Assembly: GCA_016841525.1 (NCBI GenBank)
Contig: JAENYZ010000004.1
Coordinates: 1-64,000 of the forward strand
Reading direction: 5' to 3'
Origin: Anaerolineaceae bacterium
GTDB taxonomy: Bacteria > Chloroflexota > Anaerolineae > Anaerolineales > Anaerolineaceae
DNA: 64,000 bases
Under the pieces are notes generated by a model, which did not search any database, was not told the DNA's origin, and was given only the letters and a program-made list of their open reading frames with translations. Positions 28,678 through 41,800 of the stretch are shown here, piece by piece. How positions within the stretch are numbered: the first letter of the stretch is position 1; every line of letters starts with the position of its first letter. The translations under genes were made by a program, and so were the position numbers.

Positions 28678-29964
28678 TTGTTACCGGATAAAAGAAGCAC
28701 CAAAGAAACTGAAGAAACGACAGGCTCACCGAAGTGGAATTGGCCAACCAAATTGGTCGTCGGTCTGACGCTGGTTGCAATCTCAATTTGGCTGCTCGTC
28801 CAATTTCAGAACTTTTTAGGTCCCTTAATTTCTGCACTGATCCTCTCGTATTTCCTATACCCTGTTGCGACTTTTCTTCGTAGCAAAATCAAGCTTCCCT
28901 GGCGGCTTGCCGTTACGATTATCTATCTTTTACTGGTGTTAATTCTGTTGGGGCTGCTCACATGGGGTGGGCTAGCGCTTGTTGAACAAATCCAGAACCT
29001 GATCCGATTTATTGAAAATAACATCAATCGCTTACCTGAGCTGGTTGATGAAATCACCACTCAGACCTATCAAATTGGTCCATTCACAATATCACCAATA
29101 GGGCTTGATTGGGAACAAATTGCCAACCAGGTCGTATCGGCAATCCAACCCGTACTTGGCCGACTCGGCTCGATTGTTGGGTCTGTTGCTGCTGGTGCCG
29201 CAAGTATTTTTTCCTGGCTGGCATTGATCATCCTGATTTCGTATTTCCTTTTAGCAGAGTCAGAAGGCATCCCGGGGCAGCTTCTAAACATTCGCATACA
29301 GGGATACGAGGCGGATATCGATCGGATGGGCAATGAATTAAGCCGCGTCTGGAAAGGCTTTATTCGCGGAGAAATCCTTGTCGTCATTATTTCGCTGTTT
29401 ATCTATTCCGCTTCTTTAGGCATTCTCGGTATACAATTTTTCTTTGGTTTAGCGGTGATTGCCGCCTTCGGGCAGTTGATCCCCTATGTCGGTGCCTGGG
29501 CAACATGGATATCCATCGGGTTAGTGGCACTGCTGCAGTCAAACACCCCCTTTAATTTGCCTTCGGGAATCTATATGCTGATTATTTTGGGCGTCGGCAT
29601 CATCATAAATACAATCATCGACAACATCCTCAGAACAAAGGTTATGGCGGAGAATTTGCGCGTGCATCCTGCGATGATCCTGATGGGCGCATTGATTGGC
29701 GTGCAGATATTTGGTTTTATTGGCATCATCATTGCAGCACCGATCATGGCCAGCCTCAAATTATTCCTGCACTACATCATCAGGAAACTGAGCGATCGGG
29801 ATCCATGGAAGGATCTCGATCTGCGCGAAGCCCCAGAAACACCAAAGTGGATGCAATTCTTCAAGTCAAAATGGCAAGTGGTTCGTAAATGGCTTGCAGA
29901 CCTGATAAGAAAATTTAAGGGCTGGATAGAGACCCAAAAATCCAAATACAAAAAGGGAAGTTAA
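28678..29964 (+). CDS. AI-2E family transporter
   Basis: This 428-aa membrane protein has about seven or eight helices: two near residues 23-65, one near 75-100, a soluble loop, then helices from about 165 to 375. The family signature is ILGIQFFFGLAVIAAFGQLIPYVGAW, here near 242-267, and the AENLRVHPAMILMGAL block follows near 322-337. The family includes TqsA and various Na+/H+ antiporters; the substrate is not predictable. The start is TTG 28678 with GAGGA 6 nt upstream. A basic tail of about 45 residues ends the protein. Confidence 0.88.
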   Translation: MLPDKRSTKETEETTGSPKWNWPTKLVVGLTLVAISIWLLVQFQNFLGPLISALILSYFLYPVATFLRSKIKLPWRLAVTIIYLLLVLILLGLLTWGGLALVEQIQNLIRFIENNINRLPELVDEITTQTYQIGPFTISPIGLDWEQIANQVVSAIQPVLGRLGSIVGSVAAGAASIFSWLALIILISYFLLAESEGIPGQLLNIRIQGYEADIDRMGNELSRVWKGFIRGEILVVIISLFIYSASLGILGIQFFFGLAVIAAFGQLIPYVGAWATWISIGLVALLQSNTPFNLPSGIYMLIILGVGIIINTIIDNILRTKVMAENLRVHPAMILMGALIGVQIFGFIGIIIAAPIMASLKLFLHYIIRKLSDRDPWKDLDLREAPETPKWMQFFKSKWQVVRKWLADLIRKFKGWIETQKSKYKKGS

Positions 29965-30076
29965 ATTGAAAAATCAGATCGTCAATAATCAAAACAATCG
30001 CATAAAAACCTATAATCACCGGGCTAAATGTGATATAACTAATTTGAAAATAATACATCATCAATAAGGAGAAAAA

Positions 30077-30268
30077 ATGGACGACTCATCAGAACCCAAA
30101 ACTACAACCATTGCGGAAACAGAAACCTACCTGGCATGGAAGGCAGAGGAACCGGACGGCGAAACGACCTTTCATCTTGAATTAAACAACGTAACGCTGC
30201 ACTTCTTCAAAGAGGAATGGCAAGAATTCCTCGACCTGGTGGACCTGGTCCTGGACGAAGAGCTCTAA
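30077..30268 (+). CDS. Small acidic protein, unknown
   Basis: A 63-aa protein is preceded by a strong Shine-Dalgarno (AAGGAG, 6-nt spacing) and followed by a terminator, so it is probably real. It is rich in Glu/Asp, with the segment TFHLELNNVTLHFFKEEWQE and a repetitive LVDLVLDEEL end. It has no transmembrane helix and no recognised motif. A monocistronic transcript is likely. Confidence 0.6.
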   Translation: MDDSSEPKTTTIAETETYLAWKAEEPDGETTFHLELNNVTLHFFKEEWQEFLDLVDLVLDEEL

Positions 30269-30294
30269 ACCAAACGATTATATAAATTTCTATA

Positions 30295-30340
30295 AAAACC
30301 CTCACCCTACCTCTCTAATTGGTAAGGTAGAGGGTTTTTT
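30295..30340 (+). terminator. Rho-independent terminator
   Basis: AAACCCT and CTACC pair with GGTAG and AGGGTTT around a loop containing TCTCTAATTGGTAA, with one bulge, and six T residues follow. It ends the 63-aa gene. Its 3' arm forms the left end of a dispersed repeat. Confidence 0.75.
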
Positions 30341-30427
30341 GCTATGAACAGAAAGCAAGCGATAAGCCTCTTCCAAAATTACCAGGGTTATTGTAAGCTC
30401 TTCATCGAGGCTATTTATTAAGTTTCG
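30329..30427 (+). repeat. Dispersed intergenic repeat, copy A
   Basis: About 95 nt align with 59180-59275 at roughly 70% identity by eye. The match begins at GAGGGTTTT, includes an identical TTCCAAAATTACCAG and continues to GGCTATTT. Both copies open the same reading frame at ATGAACAGA (here 30344). Here the frame ends after 25 codons; copy B stays open longer. Confidence 0.65.
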
Positions 30428-30443
30428 GACAAGTTCCCTTTTG

Positions 30444-31424
30444 CTATAGGTTCTGTTTCATCCAAATCAGGGAGCGAAAGTTTTCGAACCCGTATGCCTC
30501 AAATTCTTTCTCAAATCGTCCCTTCGGGTAATCAATTGAGATCGGGTGCCGTCCTGAAAGCCGCTTCATCAACTTATTCAAAGCGTAATGCAAAACCAGC
30601 GATTCCCGATCTTCTGGAAAGGCCAGCCATAGATTGTTCGCATAATTTTTTGTTTTTTGCCAGGTGATGCTCCCTGAAAATTCACCCCCATAATCCACAC
30701 TCCAATGTCTGAGATGAACACCATCCAGAAAATTTGATAAAGATTGTAGAAAGCCTGGTTCGAATCGATTAAAATTAACTGGCAGATTCCATCGGATCGT
30801 TGAAGGATATGCGAGCCCCAACCACTGTTTTTGTGCCCGCCAATCCTCACCCAACCTGCCTCTTACTCTGATACGCTTTTCATTATTTTTTGTTATAGGC
30901 TTAATATCATTGGGTCGAATGCGCCAGGTCGTCCTGACCATATGCGCTTCAAAGCCCGTTGAACGGTAAAGCTGGCAGGCTGCAGGGTTATCATCGCGAA
31001 CCTGAAGCCAAACCTGAGAGACGTGAATCCGCCGAAGAAAGGCCAATGCAAAATTGGTCAACTCTCTGGCAATACCCATCCGGCGGAATTCTGGGTCAAC
31101 AGCCACATTAGCAATCAAACAAATCTCTTTGCCCTGGTCCTTAAATGGGATCATACTGAGATTGGCAACGATCTGCCCCTCTTCCTCCCAGATAAAACCG
31201 GGCGCTTTATTGCTGCTCAAATCAGACAGGTTTGAAAGCCAGCCCAACAAGCGCATATCGCGGGCTGTTTTGCGCATTTCCTTAATATAGATTTGTCCGT
31301 CATAATCAAGGTGAATGGGGAAACAACGTTCAATTAAGTCAGCGACCTGGTCCAGGTCCCGGCTAATATCCAATTTTCGGATTCGGCTGTGCGTGAGATT
31401 TTGTTGGGATGTTGATGCAAGCAT
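30444..31424 (-). CDS. GNAT family N-acetyltransferase
   Basis: This 326-aa protein has an N-terminal GNAT domain. Motif A, with the acetyl-CoA loop RRMGIA, is at about 114-119, and DDNPAACQLYRSTGF at about 146-160 matches motif B. The C-terminal half (about 170-326) looks like a second, degenerate GNAT-type fold. The acceptor is unknown. No Shine-Dalgarno precedes the ATG; TAAAAT ends 6 nt upstream, consistent with a leaderless transcript. It is downstream of, and convergent with, the 63-aa gene. Confidence 0.82.
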   Translation of the reverse strand: MLASTSQQNLTHSRIRKLDISRDLDQVADLIERCFPIHLDYDGQIYIKEMRKTARDMRLLGWLSNLSDLSSNKAPGFIWEEEGQIVANLSMIPFKDQGKEICLIANVAVDPEFRRMGIARELTNFALAFLRRIHVSQVWLQVRDDNPAACQLYRSTGFEAHMVRTTWRIRPNDIKPITKNNEKRIRVRGRLGEDWRAQKQWLGLAYPSTIRWNLPVNFNRFEPGFLQSLSNFLDGVHLRHWSVDYGGEFSGSITWQKTKNYANNLWLAFPEDRESLVLHYALNKLMKRLSGRHPISIDYPKGRFEKEFEAYGFENFRSLIWMKQNL

Positions 31425-31430
31425 AAAAGC

Positions 31431-31436
31431 ATTTTA
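31431..31436 (-). promoter_or_regulatory. -10 box of a candidate leaderless promoter (GNAT gene)
   Basis: On the minus strand TAAAAT is followed by GCTTTT and then the ATG at 31424, with no Shine-Dalgarno. The predicted transcript begins at the start codon. Confidence 0.4.
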
Positions 31437-31454
31437 CCCCAGCTTCCAAAGTTA

Positions 31455-31481
31455 TAAAAAAATCCTGCCGAAGCAGGATTT
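31455..31481 (-). terminator. Rho-independent terminator of infA
   Basis: On the minus strand AAATCCTGC pairs with GCAGGATTT around the tetraloop TTCG, with a T-run on exit. It lies 32 bp past the infA stop. Confidence 0.9.
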
Positions 31482-31512
31482 GGTTGCTAAAAATAAGTAA
31501 ATCGTTCGTGAA

Positions 31513-31761
31513 TCAGGATTCTCTAGGATGAGCCGATTGACGGCGATAACGATAGACAATACGACCGCGTGTAAGGTCATACGGAGAAATTTCTAATCGA
31601 ACACGATCTCCCAACAAAATACGGATATAGTGACGTCGCATTTTCCCGGAGAGATATGCTAATATCTCCGATCCGTTTTCTAATTCGACCGTAAACTGCG
31701 TACCGGGCAAGGCTTCTACAATTGTGCCTTCTACGGTAATTTTATCGTCATCTTTTGCCAT
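31513..31761 (-). CDS. infA: Translation initiation factor IF-1
   Basis: IF-1 is an 82-aa OB-fold protein that binds the 30S A site during initiation. The sequence is typical: [20 protein letters not shown] near residues 7-26, [17 protein letters not shown] near 33-49, [21 protein letters not shown] near 51-71. The C-terminus QSAHPRES is an extension beyond the usual R-rich end. AGGAGG lies 4 nt before the ATG. It follows rpsU by 32 bp and has a strong terminator, instead of lying in the ribosomal protein operon as in many bacteria. Confidence 0.95.
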   Translation of the reverse strand: MAKDDDKITVEGTIVEALPGTQFTVELENGSEILAYLSGKMRRHYIRILLGDRVRLEISPYDLTRGRIVYRYRRQSAHPRES

Positions 31762-31793
31762 AAAACCTCCTGATAACTCTTTTTCTTTCCGAC

Positions 31794-31976
31794 TCAGTCA
31801 CGCTGCATATTTCGTCGGATAGCTTTCTTCTTTTCAATGCGCCGGAGTTCACTCTTCGAGATGAACCAGCGTTTTCGACGTAAGGTACTTAATGTACCGT
31901 CCTTGACAACTGACTTCCTAAAACGTCGGAGCAATTGTTCCTGCGATTCATTTGGTCGCAAAACCACACGTGCCAA
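31794..31976 (-). CDS. rpsU: Small ribosomal subunit protein bS21
   Basis: bS21 is a basic 60-aa protein near the platform and anti-Shine-Dalgarno end of the 30S subunit. The sequence fits: [20 protein letters not shown] at the start and [16 protein letters not shown] at the end. The start is placed at TTG 31976. GGGAGGTGA ends 5 nt upstream and overlaps the in-frame GTG at 31985, which therefore cannot use it. rpsU and infA form a two-gene unit on the same strand as, and 215 bp downstream of, the 5S rRNA gene. Confidence 0.9.
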   Translation of the reverse strand: MARVVLRPNESQEQLLRRFRKSVVKDGTLSTLRRKRWFISKSELRRIEKKKAIRRNMQRD

Positions 31977-32101
31977 GACCCTCACCTCCCTTCAAAAGGG
32001 AATTATTGAACGGACATAAATTTTATCAAAAAATGATAGCTTTGCCTGTCACGTTCCAGGTTAGATGAGCGCGTTTCACTCCAGCAGACGCACCGGTATG
32101 T

Positions 32102-32107
32102 ATTATA
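32102..32107 (-). promoter_or_regulatory. Candidate -10 box for rpsU-infA
   Basis: On the minus strand a perfect TATAAT lies about 125 nt upstream of the rpsU start, with only a poor -35 (CTGCAA at 17 nt). It would give rpsU-infA a promoter separate from the rRNA operon. Confidence 0.4.
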
Positions 32108-32190
32108 CTTGAAAATTAGTTTAATTGCAGGGAAGATTAAAAAAATACCGGCACTCAAAAAACGAGATCATCCTTTAAATATAAAAAGTC

Positions 32191-32308
32191 CTTTGGCAAT
32201 GACTTACTCTCCCAGGGGGTCGCCCCCCAAGTACCATCAGCGCTGGCGAGCTTAACGGCCGGGTTCGGGATGTTACCGGGTGTATCCTCACCGCTCAAAT
32301 CACCAAAG
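32191..32308 (-). rRNA. rrf: 5S ribosomal RNA
   Basis: About 118 nt. The terminal stem TCCTTTGG/CCAAAGGA closes the molecule at 32189-32196 and 32303-32310. The internal CCCGAACC and the GGGAGAGTAAG segment are typical of 5S. It is the last RNA of the operon. Ends are good to a few bases. Confidence 0.92.
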
Positions 32309-32380
32309 GACATTTTCACAATGTTAAAATACCTTTGAATAATAATGACATCAAACTGAGGCTTTCGAAAAAGCAGCGAG

Positions 32381-35370
<2,990 letters not shown>

Positions 35371-35617
35371 ATCGATGCTCTTTCATATATGCATCATTTT
35401 TCTTACATACACTTGCTAATAATTTTTGAAATCTATTTAAAGATTTCGGCCTACAATTTGATGTCAATTAATTATTCAATTGGTAATGTACTGGTTGGCT
35501 TTTTAGCCAACACGCCGGTTGACCGGCGATGGTTGCTGTCAATACAAATTGCGATTAGCAGCAATCATTACTTGTCAACCGACCAAAATCCTGCTCTGGG
35601 TTTCGAAGCCCAGCATA
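35371..35617 (-). other. Spacer between tRNA-Ala and 23S rRNA
   Basis: This 247-nt transcribed spacer has no gene. It contains tight hairpins, for example GTTGGCT-TTTT-AGCCAAC near 35494-35511 and CGCCGGT-TG-ACCGGCG near 35513-35528. They are probably processing elements of the precursor. Confidence 0.55.
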
Positions 35618-35690
35618 TGGAGATGATGGGACTCGAACCCACGACCTCCGCCTTGCAAAGGCGGCGCTCTCCCAACTAAGCTACATCCCC
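35618..35690 (-). tRNA. tRNA-Ala (anticodon TGC)
   Basis: 73 nt. A cloverleaf is readable: GGGGATG acceptor, TAGCTTAGTTGGGAGAGC D arm, anticodon stem with TTTGCAA loop, and GGTTCGAGTCC T arm. The 3' CCA is not encoded. It lies between tRNA-Ile and 23S. Confidence 0.96.
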
Positions 35691-35718
35691 AGTAGGATGC
35701 ACCCTGCTATGGGCACAG

Positions 35719-35792
35719 TGGGCCATTCTGGACTCGAACCAGAGACCTCGCCCTTATCAGAGGCGCGCTCTAACCAACTGAGCTAATAGCCC
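35719..35792 (-). tRNA. tRNA-Ile (anticodon GAT)
   Basis: 74 nt. The acceptor GGGCTAT pairs with ATGGCCC with one G-U. The D arm is AGCTCAGTTGGTTAGAGC, the anticodon loop CTGATAA, and the T arm GGTTCGAGTCC. CCA is not encoded. It is 28 nt upstream of tRNA-Ala, the canonical Ile-Ala order in the rRNA spacer. Confidence 0.96.
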
Positions 35793-35934
35793 GAGAGACC
35801 TTTCAGCCTCAACAGCTGAAGAGTGACAGGAAGGTTTCCACCTTCGTTCAATGCATGCCTTCCACCGCTGGAAAGGCACCTTTTGTTTGGAGTGACGTCC
35901 AGGCCCGTAGGCCTTTCCGTATGTTCTCCATAGA

Positions 35935-37446
<1,512 letters not shown>

Positions 37447-37590
37447 AAAAAATATCACCTAAAAAGGTGTTTCGTTCTTTTTGTAGCGGATATAGTTAGA
37501 TCTGATTCGATCTTTCTTTCATTGACGAGGTTTGTCATCTTCCTATCACTCTTCAGTTGTTAAGGTACTATCTCTCATTGCGAGAGCATG

Positions 37591-37619
37591 ATTCTACTCA
37601 CACTTCAAGACTTTGTCAA
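37591..37619 (-). promoter_or_regulatory. rRNA operon promoter P3 (proximal)
   Basis: On the minus strand TTGACA (37614-37619) and TAGAAT (37591-37596) are spaced 17 bp apart. A second TTGACA lies just upstream. The predicted start lies about 140 nt before 16S. Confidence 0.7.
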
Positions 37620-37807
37620 GATTTTGACGAATTTTCATTTTGTCAATTTCCAGACAAAAAGCGCCGATGCTATCTCGCCAACACCGGCCGCCTCATATTG
37701 CTGTGTAACTGCAACGTGCTGAAGTATGTGCTCACGCTTTGCGTCTTAGATTTTCAAGGATCTGCCTGCTTCCAGGCAAGATCATCACCCCATTTGAGGG
37801 GATGATT

Positions 37808-37836
37808 ATGTTACTACACTCACTGCCGGGAGTCAA
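37808..37836 (-). promoter_or_regulatory. rRNA operon promoter P2 (middle)
   Basis: On the minus strand TTGACT (37831-37836) and TAACAT (37808-37813) are spaced 17 bp apart. A stable hairpin lies immediately downstream. Confidence 0.55.
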
Positions 37837-37968
37837 GTATTTTTATCAAATTCGTTGATCAATTTTCCACGAACTTTGAAATCTGTCCTTGAAAGACGCT
37901 GGTCGATATTTTCTTGTTAATGATCTGTTGTTTTTCAAACGAGATCTGTGCGTTAAGCACGAAGTCGG

Positions 37969-37996
37969 ATTATACCGAAATCTATTATCTTGTCAA
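37969..37996 (-). promoter_or_regulatory. rRNA operon promoter P1 (distal)
   Basis: On the minus strand TTGACA (37991-37996) and TATAAT (37969-37974) are spaced 16 bp apart; both hexamers are perfect consensus. It lies 40 bp downstream of the surE stop. Confidence 0.75.
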
Positions 37997-38035
37997 GCGA
38001 TTCTGGAAAACTCAACCTTAAAAAATCGATATTCC

Positions 38036-38827
38036 TCAATTCACCCGGATTTCTTCCTCAAATCCACGGTTTTCAAGCCATTTTTTTAAAGCCTGGTTGG
38101 TCAGATCCAGCTGAATCGGTGTGATCGAAACAAAGCCTGCAGCCAGGGACCCATAATCTGTGCCGGGCTCTTCCACACCAATAGGGGCTTCTCCACCGAT
38201 CCAATAATAAGGTTTGCCGCGAGGGTCCAATCGCCGAATGAGCTCATCACGATAGATGCGCAAACCCTGCCGGGTAATCTTAAAGCCCTTCATTTCTGAA
38301 AGGGGTCTGTACGGTACGTTGATATTTAATATCGCGTCTTTTGGGAAATCCTGATGCGCTGCAAGCCAGGCAACAATCCTTCTGGCAGCCTCTGCTGCCG
38401 GCTGATAGTCCAATGGGCCTGTGTGCCCCTCAGGGGGATCCAGGGATACAGCCACACCGGGGATACCCCAGATCGCGGCTTCCATGGCTGCTGTCACGGT
38501 GCCTGAATAGGTAACGTCATGGCCAATATTTGCATTTGGGTTGATCCCGGAGACAACCAGGTCAATCTTCTCAGGGATGAAGCCCAACTGCGCCAGGGCA
38601 ACACAATCTGAAGGTGCCCCATCACTTGCCCAGGCAGAACTGCCATCATCCAAAACGACCTCTTTGACACGCAAAGGGCGGTGAAGGGTTTTAACATGCC
38701 CCGATGCTGACCAATTATGGTCCGGTGCAAGGATTGTCACTTTGTCTGCAATTTTTCGAACAGCTTGAGCCAATGCCAGCAATCCGGGTGCGTATACGCC
38801 ATCATCATTTGTCACAAGAATATGCAT
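38036..38827 (-). CDS. surE: 5'/3'-nucleotidase SurE
   Basis: SurE is a metal-dependent phosphatase that removes phosphate from nucleoside 5'- and 3'-monophosphates. The 263-aa protein has MHILVTNDDGVYAPG at the start with the metal-binding DD, APDHNWSASGH near 35-45, and SGINPNANIGHDVTYSGTVTAA near 93-115. GAGG lies before the ATG. It begins 29 bp after the secA stop and is probably co-transcribed with it. The rRNA promoters begin just after its stop. Confidence 0.94.
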   Translation of the reverse strand: MHILVTNDDGVYAPGLLALAQAVRKIADKVTILAPDHNWSASGHVKTLHRPLRVKEVVLDDGSSAWASDGAPSDCVALAQLGFIPEKIDLVVSGINPNANIGHDVTYSGTVTAAMEAAIWGIPGVAVSLDPPEGHTGPLDYQPAAEAARRIVAWLAAHQDFPKDAILNINVPYRPLSEMKGFKITRQGLRIYRDELIRRLDPRGKPYYWIGGEAPIGVEEPGTDYGSLAAGFVSITPIQLDLTNQALKKWLENRGFEEEIRVN

Positions 38828-38856
38828 TTTTCCTCTTCCACTCGCTCATCTGAAAA

Positions 38857-41800
38857 TTAATGTCGTTTTCTGCTTTTCTTTTTCTTCTTTTTAGAAGTTG
38901 GTGCTGCAGCTTGCGATGCGGGTTTTCCAGAAGAGTCCTGCCGCTTTTTAAGATCCTCTTCAGTTCCCAAACGAGCCCGGAACATCTGGTCAATGACACC
39001 GGCACGAATGTCCGAGAGCAGCTCTGTGAACATGCTGCTGGCTTCACTCCTGTAAACAACAAGGGGATCCTTTTGCCCATAAGCTTCCATCTTTACCGAC
39101 ACACGCAGGGCTTCCACTTGTGTCAGGTACTCCACCCACAATTCTGAAATTTTTGACAGCAGCAAATGACGATACAGACGGTTCTGGGCAAAACCACCTA
39201 ATGCCATTGCCAAATTCTCCCGATCCTCACCCTTCAATGAATCAATCGATTGATCTTTGATACGATCAAAATCATCCCCCCCAATTTCTGCAGTCAAACG
39301 GTCCTTCCATACCTGGGTTAATTGACCGAGGGTGTGGCCGGAATTGTGCAAACGATCCAGTTCTCCCTGTCCCCACACCAGGGCTAATTTATCCTGTGCC
39401 TTTTCAAGGTGGTTCAGGATATCCTGTTGAATTGATTCCAGGGGCTTGCCTTCTAAATCACGGCCTGCCAAAAAGACATAAGTCAAACGTCGCGTGGCTT
39501 TCATCATCCGGCGGTGTGTACGATCATCAAAGGTGATAACACGACCCTGGGTGATGATCAGCAGTAAACGCATCAATGCAGATGGGTCATCTAGTGCTTC
39601 TTCCATCAGGCTTTGGTTGGACTTCAAGTCGTTGGCAATTTCACCCGACTCACCCAGAATATAATCCTCTCGCCGGCTGAGGGTGTCTTCAACCTTTGAT
39701 AACAGCGTCTGGCTGACCTGCTCCCAGGAGAGACTTGCCAGCTCTGATGCCTGCATATTCCAGTTGTCGTTCATGCGCCGCTCTAAAGTCAATATCAAAC
39801 GCCGCACATAAATCTGCATTAATGTACTGCGAATCTGATTTCGCACTTCATTGATGGATTCGCGTGCACCTTCTTTCAAACCATTGATAACCTGGTCTGA
39901 TAAACGTAAGGGTACATGGACAATATTGGATAATTCATTAGCCGGGTTACTCCCAGCGCTGCTTTCATCGTAACGCAAGCCTTCAACATAAGTATCCAGA
40001 AGTTCTGTTCTCTCTGCAAACTGCGATTCATAACCCATTTCCGATTGCGCAATCAAAGAACCTGCCCAATACCTGAGATGGTCATGCCATGCGCCTAAAG
40101 CCTCTGAGGCAATTTGCAAGAGATTGGACTGCAAGTCCTCGACTGTTTCTGGACTTCCAATGCGATCCATCATCAACTTCAAGGAATAGGACGGATGCGT
40201 CACGCCAGAAAAATCAATCGGCGGCTGCGTATCTTCAAGATAGGCGATCAGTTTCCAGGGTCCTTCATCATCCTGCATTCCCTGCTCAACACGTCGACTG
40301 ACCTCGGTCCGCAGCATTTCCGTAACATCTTCTCGCAGGTCTTCTTTATCAAAGATCCTTTCACGCTGCTCGTAGATCCGTTCTCGTTGAGAATTCAAAA
40401 CATCATCGTATTCCAGCAGGTGTTTCCGTACGTCAAAGTTGGCACCTTCCACCCTTGTCTGGGAAGATTCCACCAGCCTGCCGACAATACCGCTTTCAAT
40501 CGGAACGCCTTCATCAATGTTCAAACGGGACATCAGGGCTTCCACCTGCCCCCCGCCGAACAAACGCATCAGGTCATCCTCAAGAGAGAGGAAAAAGCGA
40601 GATGACCCGGGATCCCCCTGACGGGCTGCACGCCCTCGAAGCTGGTTGTCGATGCGGCGTGCCTCATGGCGTTCTGAGCCAATCACATGCAGTCCGCCCA
40701 GTTCGCGCACACGCTTCATCTCATCCATATACTCAAAATATCTGTTGATATCCTCATCAAACTCGCCGTAATCCTCTTTAGAATAGTCTTGTAAGGCAAG
40801 CAAGCGATCCTGCATACCCATGTTATACGAGTCTTCCAGCCCGGATTCTGCCAGAAAGCGGTTGACATTGGTCAGACTTTCTTCCGAAAGTTCACCGCCC
40901 AGTTTAATATCCACACCACGGCCAGCCATGTTGGTAGCCAGGGTTACCGCACCAAAGGCACCAGCACCTGCAATGATCTTGGATTCCTCTGTGTGCTTTC
41001 GGGCATTTAAAACCTGGTGCTGTACCCCGGCTTTGATTACTGCTTCCAATCGATCCCAATCATCAGGTGAGAGATTGAAGATCTCTATCAGCGCCTGCTT
41101 GTTTTCCTCATCCAGGGGACTGAGGGATTGAAGTCCATATTCCTTTCCAAGACGTCGCAATTCGAGGCTGCGTAATGAATCCAGCGGCTGGTAAAGCTGG
41201 TCCAGTTCCGGGGTGGAAAGCACATCGCCTTCTCTCAAATTGTGATGTTTCATGTAGGCGTGCCGAATCAGGAATACCTCCATCAATCGCCGCACATTGG
41301 AGGCGTTCAATCGCTCAGAAAGGTGTTCAGAGTTTTCAACGGATGTGGTGCCGACCAGTTGGGGCCGTCCAATCACATGGTAATAAATGATTTCTTTGAC
41401 AATCGACCGTAATTTTGCTTCCACACTTCGATAGACGATATCCGGGTAATCCTTACGTTTCCAAAAGATCGGCTGATGACCGTCGTCGTCTGGTAGGTAA
41501 TAATAGGTGTACTTGTATCCGAACGGATCCTTATCCTCTGCTTCGATCAGGTCGGGATCTTCTCCCATTGCCCGGTATTCAAGGTGTGTGGGTATCGGTA
41601 ATACGTCCAATTTATAAATCTTATAAAATTCTTCAGCTTCTGTCAGGGCAGTACCGGTCATCCCCGCCAGCTTCTCATACATCCGGAAATAGTTCTGGAT
41701 CGTAATGGTGGCATAGGTGACGTTTTCAGCCTGAACTTTAACACCTTCTTTGGCTTCAACCGCCTGGTGCAAGCCGTCTGACCAGCGGCGTCCGGGCATC

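Larger units (their letters stand above)
37447..38035 (-). other. rRNA operon leader and promoter region
   Basis: 589 bp with no gene. It holds three promoter candidates, listed separately. Two leader hairpins are visible: ATCATCCCC-loop-GGGGTGATGAT type at about 37785-37807, and TGCCTG-GAAG-CAGGCA at about 37765-37780. A CTTAACAA segment near 37556-37565 resembles boxA antitermination signals. The boxA call is tentative. Confidence 0.6.
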
